64,000 nt of DNA, from positions 85,547 to 149,546 of the forward strand of contig JAHHID010000006.1 of NCBI GenBank assembly GCA_019359015.1, given 5' to 3'. Shown piece by piece: positions 62,191 to 64,000 of this stretch (position 1 is its first letter; every line of letters begins with the position of its first letter). The position numbers and the translations under genes are program-made. The notes under the pieces are model-generated. The model saw only the letters and a list, made by a program, of their open reading frames with translations. It ran no database searches and was not told the DNA's origin. Source of the stretch: Spirirestis rafaelensis WJT71-NPBG6 (GTDB lineage Bacteria; Cyanobacteriota; Cyanobacteriia; Cyanobacteriales; Nostocaceae).

Positions 62191-63135
62191 ATGCATTCTT
62201 ATACCCTAATTGCTCCTGCTAAAATCAACTTATACTTGGAAATCATTGGCGATCGCCCAGATAACTACCATGAGTTAGCAATGATACTCCAAAGTATCGA
62301 CTTGGCAGACCAAATCGAGTTGCGTTCCATCAGCACTGACACGATTCGCGTTAATTGCAACCATCCGCAAGTACCGTTAGACAGAAGTAATCTCGCATAC
62401 CGAGCAGCCGAATTAATGGCTACGCAATTTCCTGACATCTTTGCTAAATACGGTGGTGTAGAAATTACCATCACCAAGCGCATTCCTGTAGCTGCGGGTT
62501 TGGCTGGGGGTTCGACGAATGCAGCAGCGGTTTTGGTAGGGATTAATTTATTGTGGAAGTTGGGATTAACTCAGTTAGAATTAGAAGAACTAGGAGCTAC
62601 TTTAGGTTCAGATGTACCATTCTGCGTCGCGGGTGGAACAGCGATCGCTACAGGTAGAGGTGAGCAACTTTCTCCTCTGCCAAGTTTAAATAATATATAT
62701 ATAGTATTGGGTAAATATAAGAGTCTAGAAGTTTCTACTCCTTGGGCATATAAAAGCTATCGGCAAGAGTATAGTGATTCTTATATTAGAGATAGCGATA
62801 ATTTGGCAATTCGTGCGTCAGCAGTACACTCAGGAGAAATGGTAAAAGCAATTCTGCATCAAGATGCCAAAGAAATCGCCCAAAAACTACATAATGATTT
62901 AGAAAAGGTAGTATTACCAGCTTATCCACAAGTATTGCAGTTGCGAGAAACTTTTGCGTCTTCAGGAGTTTTGGGGACAATGATGTCTGGTTCTGGACCA
63001 AGTGTGTTTGCGCTGTGTGAATCTCAAGAACATGCAGAACAAGTTAAGCTGCAAGTGGAATTTGCGACGAAGAACGAAGATTTAGAATTGTTTGTAACTC
63101 AGGCGATCGCACATGGAATTCAGATAGCATCTTAA
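62191..63135 (+). CDS. ispE: 4-diphosphocytidyl-2-C-methyl-D-erythritol kinase
   Basis: 314 residues, GHMP kinase of the MEP pathway. N-terminal APAKINLYLEIIGDRPDNYH, the ATP-binding PVAAGLAGGSTNAAAVLVG, GSDVPFCVAGGTAIATGRGE, and the C-terminal MMSGSGPSVFALC motif are all present. Phosphorylates CDP-ME in the cytoplasm. It follows rsmA by 92 bp of repeat, an arrangement (rsmA-ispE) often seen in bacteria. DUF4058 gene follows 24 bp later. Confidence 0.97.
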   Translation: MHSYTLIAPAKINLYLEIIGDRPDNYHELAMILQSIDLADQIELRSISTDTIRVNCNHPQVPLDRSNLAYRAAELMATQFPDIFAKYGGVEITITKRIPVAAGLAGGSTNAAAVLVGINLLWKLGLTQLELEELGATLGSDVPFCVAGGTAIATGRGEQLSPLPSLNNIYIVLGKYKSLEVSTPWAYKSYRQEYSDSYIRDSDNLAIRASAVHSGEMVKAILHQDAKEIAQKLHNDLEKVVLPAYPQVLQLRETFASSGVLGTMMSGSGPSVFALCESQEHAEQVKLQVEFATKNEDLELFVTQAIAHGIQIAS

Positions 63136-63159
63136 CAGAACATAGTCGCATGTAAGCTC

Positions 63160-63882
63160 ATGATGTCTCCATTTCCAGGGATGAATCCTTATCTTGAAAA
63201 TCCCATATTTTGGTCAGAAGTACATCATCGGTTAATCGCAGTCATAGCCGACGAAATTGAGCCAAACATACCTTCTCAATATCGAGTTGCCATTGAGCAA
63301 CGTACTTATTTAAGTGATGAAGAGGATTCTATCTTGGTAGGTATCCCGGATGTGACTATTTTTTCTCAACAATCAAATAAGAAAGAGCATTCATCAACAG
63401 CTACACAAGTATCTACCACAGATGGGGTAACGGTGACAATACCCATCCCAGAAAATGTCACAGAAAGTTATTTAGAAATTCGAGAGATAGACACGGGATT
63501 TGTTGTCACAACAATTGAAATTCTTTCTCCCAAAAACAAACGAGCGGGTGAAGGAAGAAAAGCTTATGAACGAAAGCGAAGACAAGTTTTAGCGAGTCTG
63601 ACCCATTTAGTAGAAATTGATTTACTCAGAAATGGTCAACCAATGTCTTTATTAGGAAAAGTGCCAGCAGCAGATTATCGCATAGTTGTTAGTAAAAGTG
63701 AAATTCGCCCTCAAGCTAAATTATACGGCTTTAGCGTTCGCGAAAAAATTCCTACTTTCGTGTTACCCTTGCAGTCAGGAGATAGGGAAGTTATTTTAGA
63801 TTTGCAACCTTTATTAAATCGAATATATGCGCGTGCCAGATATTATTTGACTATTGATTATAATCAAGAGCCAATAAGCTAA
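63160..63882 (+). CDS. DUF4058 family protein
   Basis: 240 residues. Family features: SPFPGMNPYLENPIFWSEVH at the start, LIAVIADEIEPNIPSQYRVA, the central EIREIDTGFVVTTIEILSPK then NKRAGEGRKAYERKRRQVLA, and RNGQPMSL. The SPKNK...Y...R block is reminiscent of nuclease folds (PD-(D/E)XK-like), but no function is established for DUF4058. Common in multiple copies in filamentous cyanobacteria. ATG 63160 and 63163 are adjacent; the choice changes one residue. Close spacing (24 bp) suggests co-transcription with ispE. Confidence 0.9.
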   Translation: MMSPFPGMNPYLENPIFWSEVHHRLIAVIADEIEPNIPSQYRVAIEQRTYLSDEEDSILVGIPDVTIFSQQSNKKEHSSTATQVSTTDGVTVTIPIPENVTESYLEIREIDTGFVVTTIEILSPKNKRAGEGRKAYERKRRQVLASLTHLVEIDLLRNGQPMSLLGKVPAADYRIVVSKSEIRPQAKLYGFSVREKIPTFVLPLQSGDREVILDLQPLLNRIYARARYYLTIDYNQEPIS

Positions 63883-63931
63883 TCGGCACTTAAGTTGCAT
63901 AATAAGAAAATGAAGCCGTTTAAAAGCGCCG

Positions 63932-64000
63932 ATGCCACCCCCAGCCAAGAACTTTTTAACGCCAGAGCAAGTTAGCAGGCTACAGCAAGCTCTAAAAGAG
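63932..64000 (+). CDS. IS630-type transposase, 5' end only
   Basis: ATG 63932 opens a frame of 23 codons to the window edge: MPPPAKNFLTPEQVSRLQQA.... This looks like the first helix of an IS630/Tc1-type helix-turn-helix transposase N-terminus. The short spacer before it (63883-63931) should contain the left end; no inverted repeat partner is visible within the window. Only the start is seen, so intactness is unknown. Confidence 0.5.
   Translation, partial: MPPPAKNFLTPEQVSRLQQALKE

Overview
The window comes from a cyanobacterial chromosome, very probably a filamentous Nostocales-type one. The evidence is the many copies of the HIP1 octamer (GCGATCGC) in genes and spacers, a psbA gene for the photosystem II D1 protein, a ferrochelatase with a C-terminal chlorophyll-binding helix, a Tab2-type photosystem translation factor, a Ycf23 homologue, and abundant short tandemly repeated heptamers of the kind known from heterocyst-forming strains. 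Base composition is moderately AT-rich. No rRNA gene, tRNA gene or CRISPR array was seen.

Layout. 1-3.8 kb: 3' part of nifJ facing trxA across a perfect hairpin. 3.8-9.8 kb: a poorly coding accessory stretch with short secreted proteins, repeats and several decayed genes (GIY-YIG nuclease, IS4-type transposase, a small cysteine-containing protein broken by a palindromic repeat, an IS200/IS605-like end). 9.9-19.5 kb: short-chain dehydrogenase, PEP-CTERM protein, BrkB-type membrane protein, alpha/beta-hydrolase relic, DUF421 protein, purB, zinc peptidase, cysC, hemH and a methyltransferase. 19.5-25.4 kb: psbA (Glu130 form), cofG, ispG and a C-terminal processing protease. 25.4-33.6 kb: truncated PIN toxin, EF-G-like GTPase, TPR protein, PsiE-like protein, GAF protein, DUF1499 protein and a mercuric-reductase-like flavoprotein. 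33.6-42.8 kb: a 21-bp repeat array, ClC-CBS-Usp chloride transporter, TldE/PmbA peptidase, Tab2, ycf23, a DegT aminotransferase and a FetB-like permease. 42.8-46.4 kb: accessory stretch with two overlapping micro-genes and a coiled-coil membrane protein. 46.7-52.7 kb: sucC-sucD-like pair, secreted beta protein, mmsA with a GNAT gene, and nadC. 52.7-60.4 kb: a second 21-bp array, a 1665-residue TpsA-like exoprotein, a MITE-like element carrying two Fur-box-like palindromes, a DUF3865-like protein and nested inverted repeats. 60.4-64 kb: GerMN lipoprotein, rsmA, ispE, DUF4058 and the start of an IS630-type transposase.

How the genes work together. Most are single housekeeping genes rather than long operons. 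The clear functional sets are photosystem and tetrapyrrole upkeep (psbA, hemH, tab2), the MEP isoprenoid pathway (ispG, ispE), and acyl-CoA metabolism (nifJ, sucCD-like, mmsA). No complete new defence or biosynthetic system is evident. The most interesting signals are: (1) three unrelated 21-bp-period tandem arrays, one of them in frame inside nifJ; (2) one purine-rich repeat family inserted in frame and in the same orientation in three unrelated proteins; (3) a SucD-like subunit with Gln at the phosphohistidine position; (4) a ClC protein with Gln at the gating-glutamate position; (5) a MITE-like element with Fur-box-like palindromes beside a possible diiron protein; and (6) at least five gene relics legible only as frameshifted or deleted fragments. 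All family assignments are from reading the translations; no database search was run.
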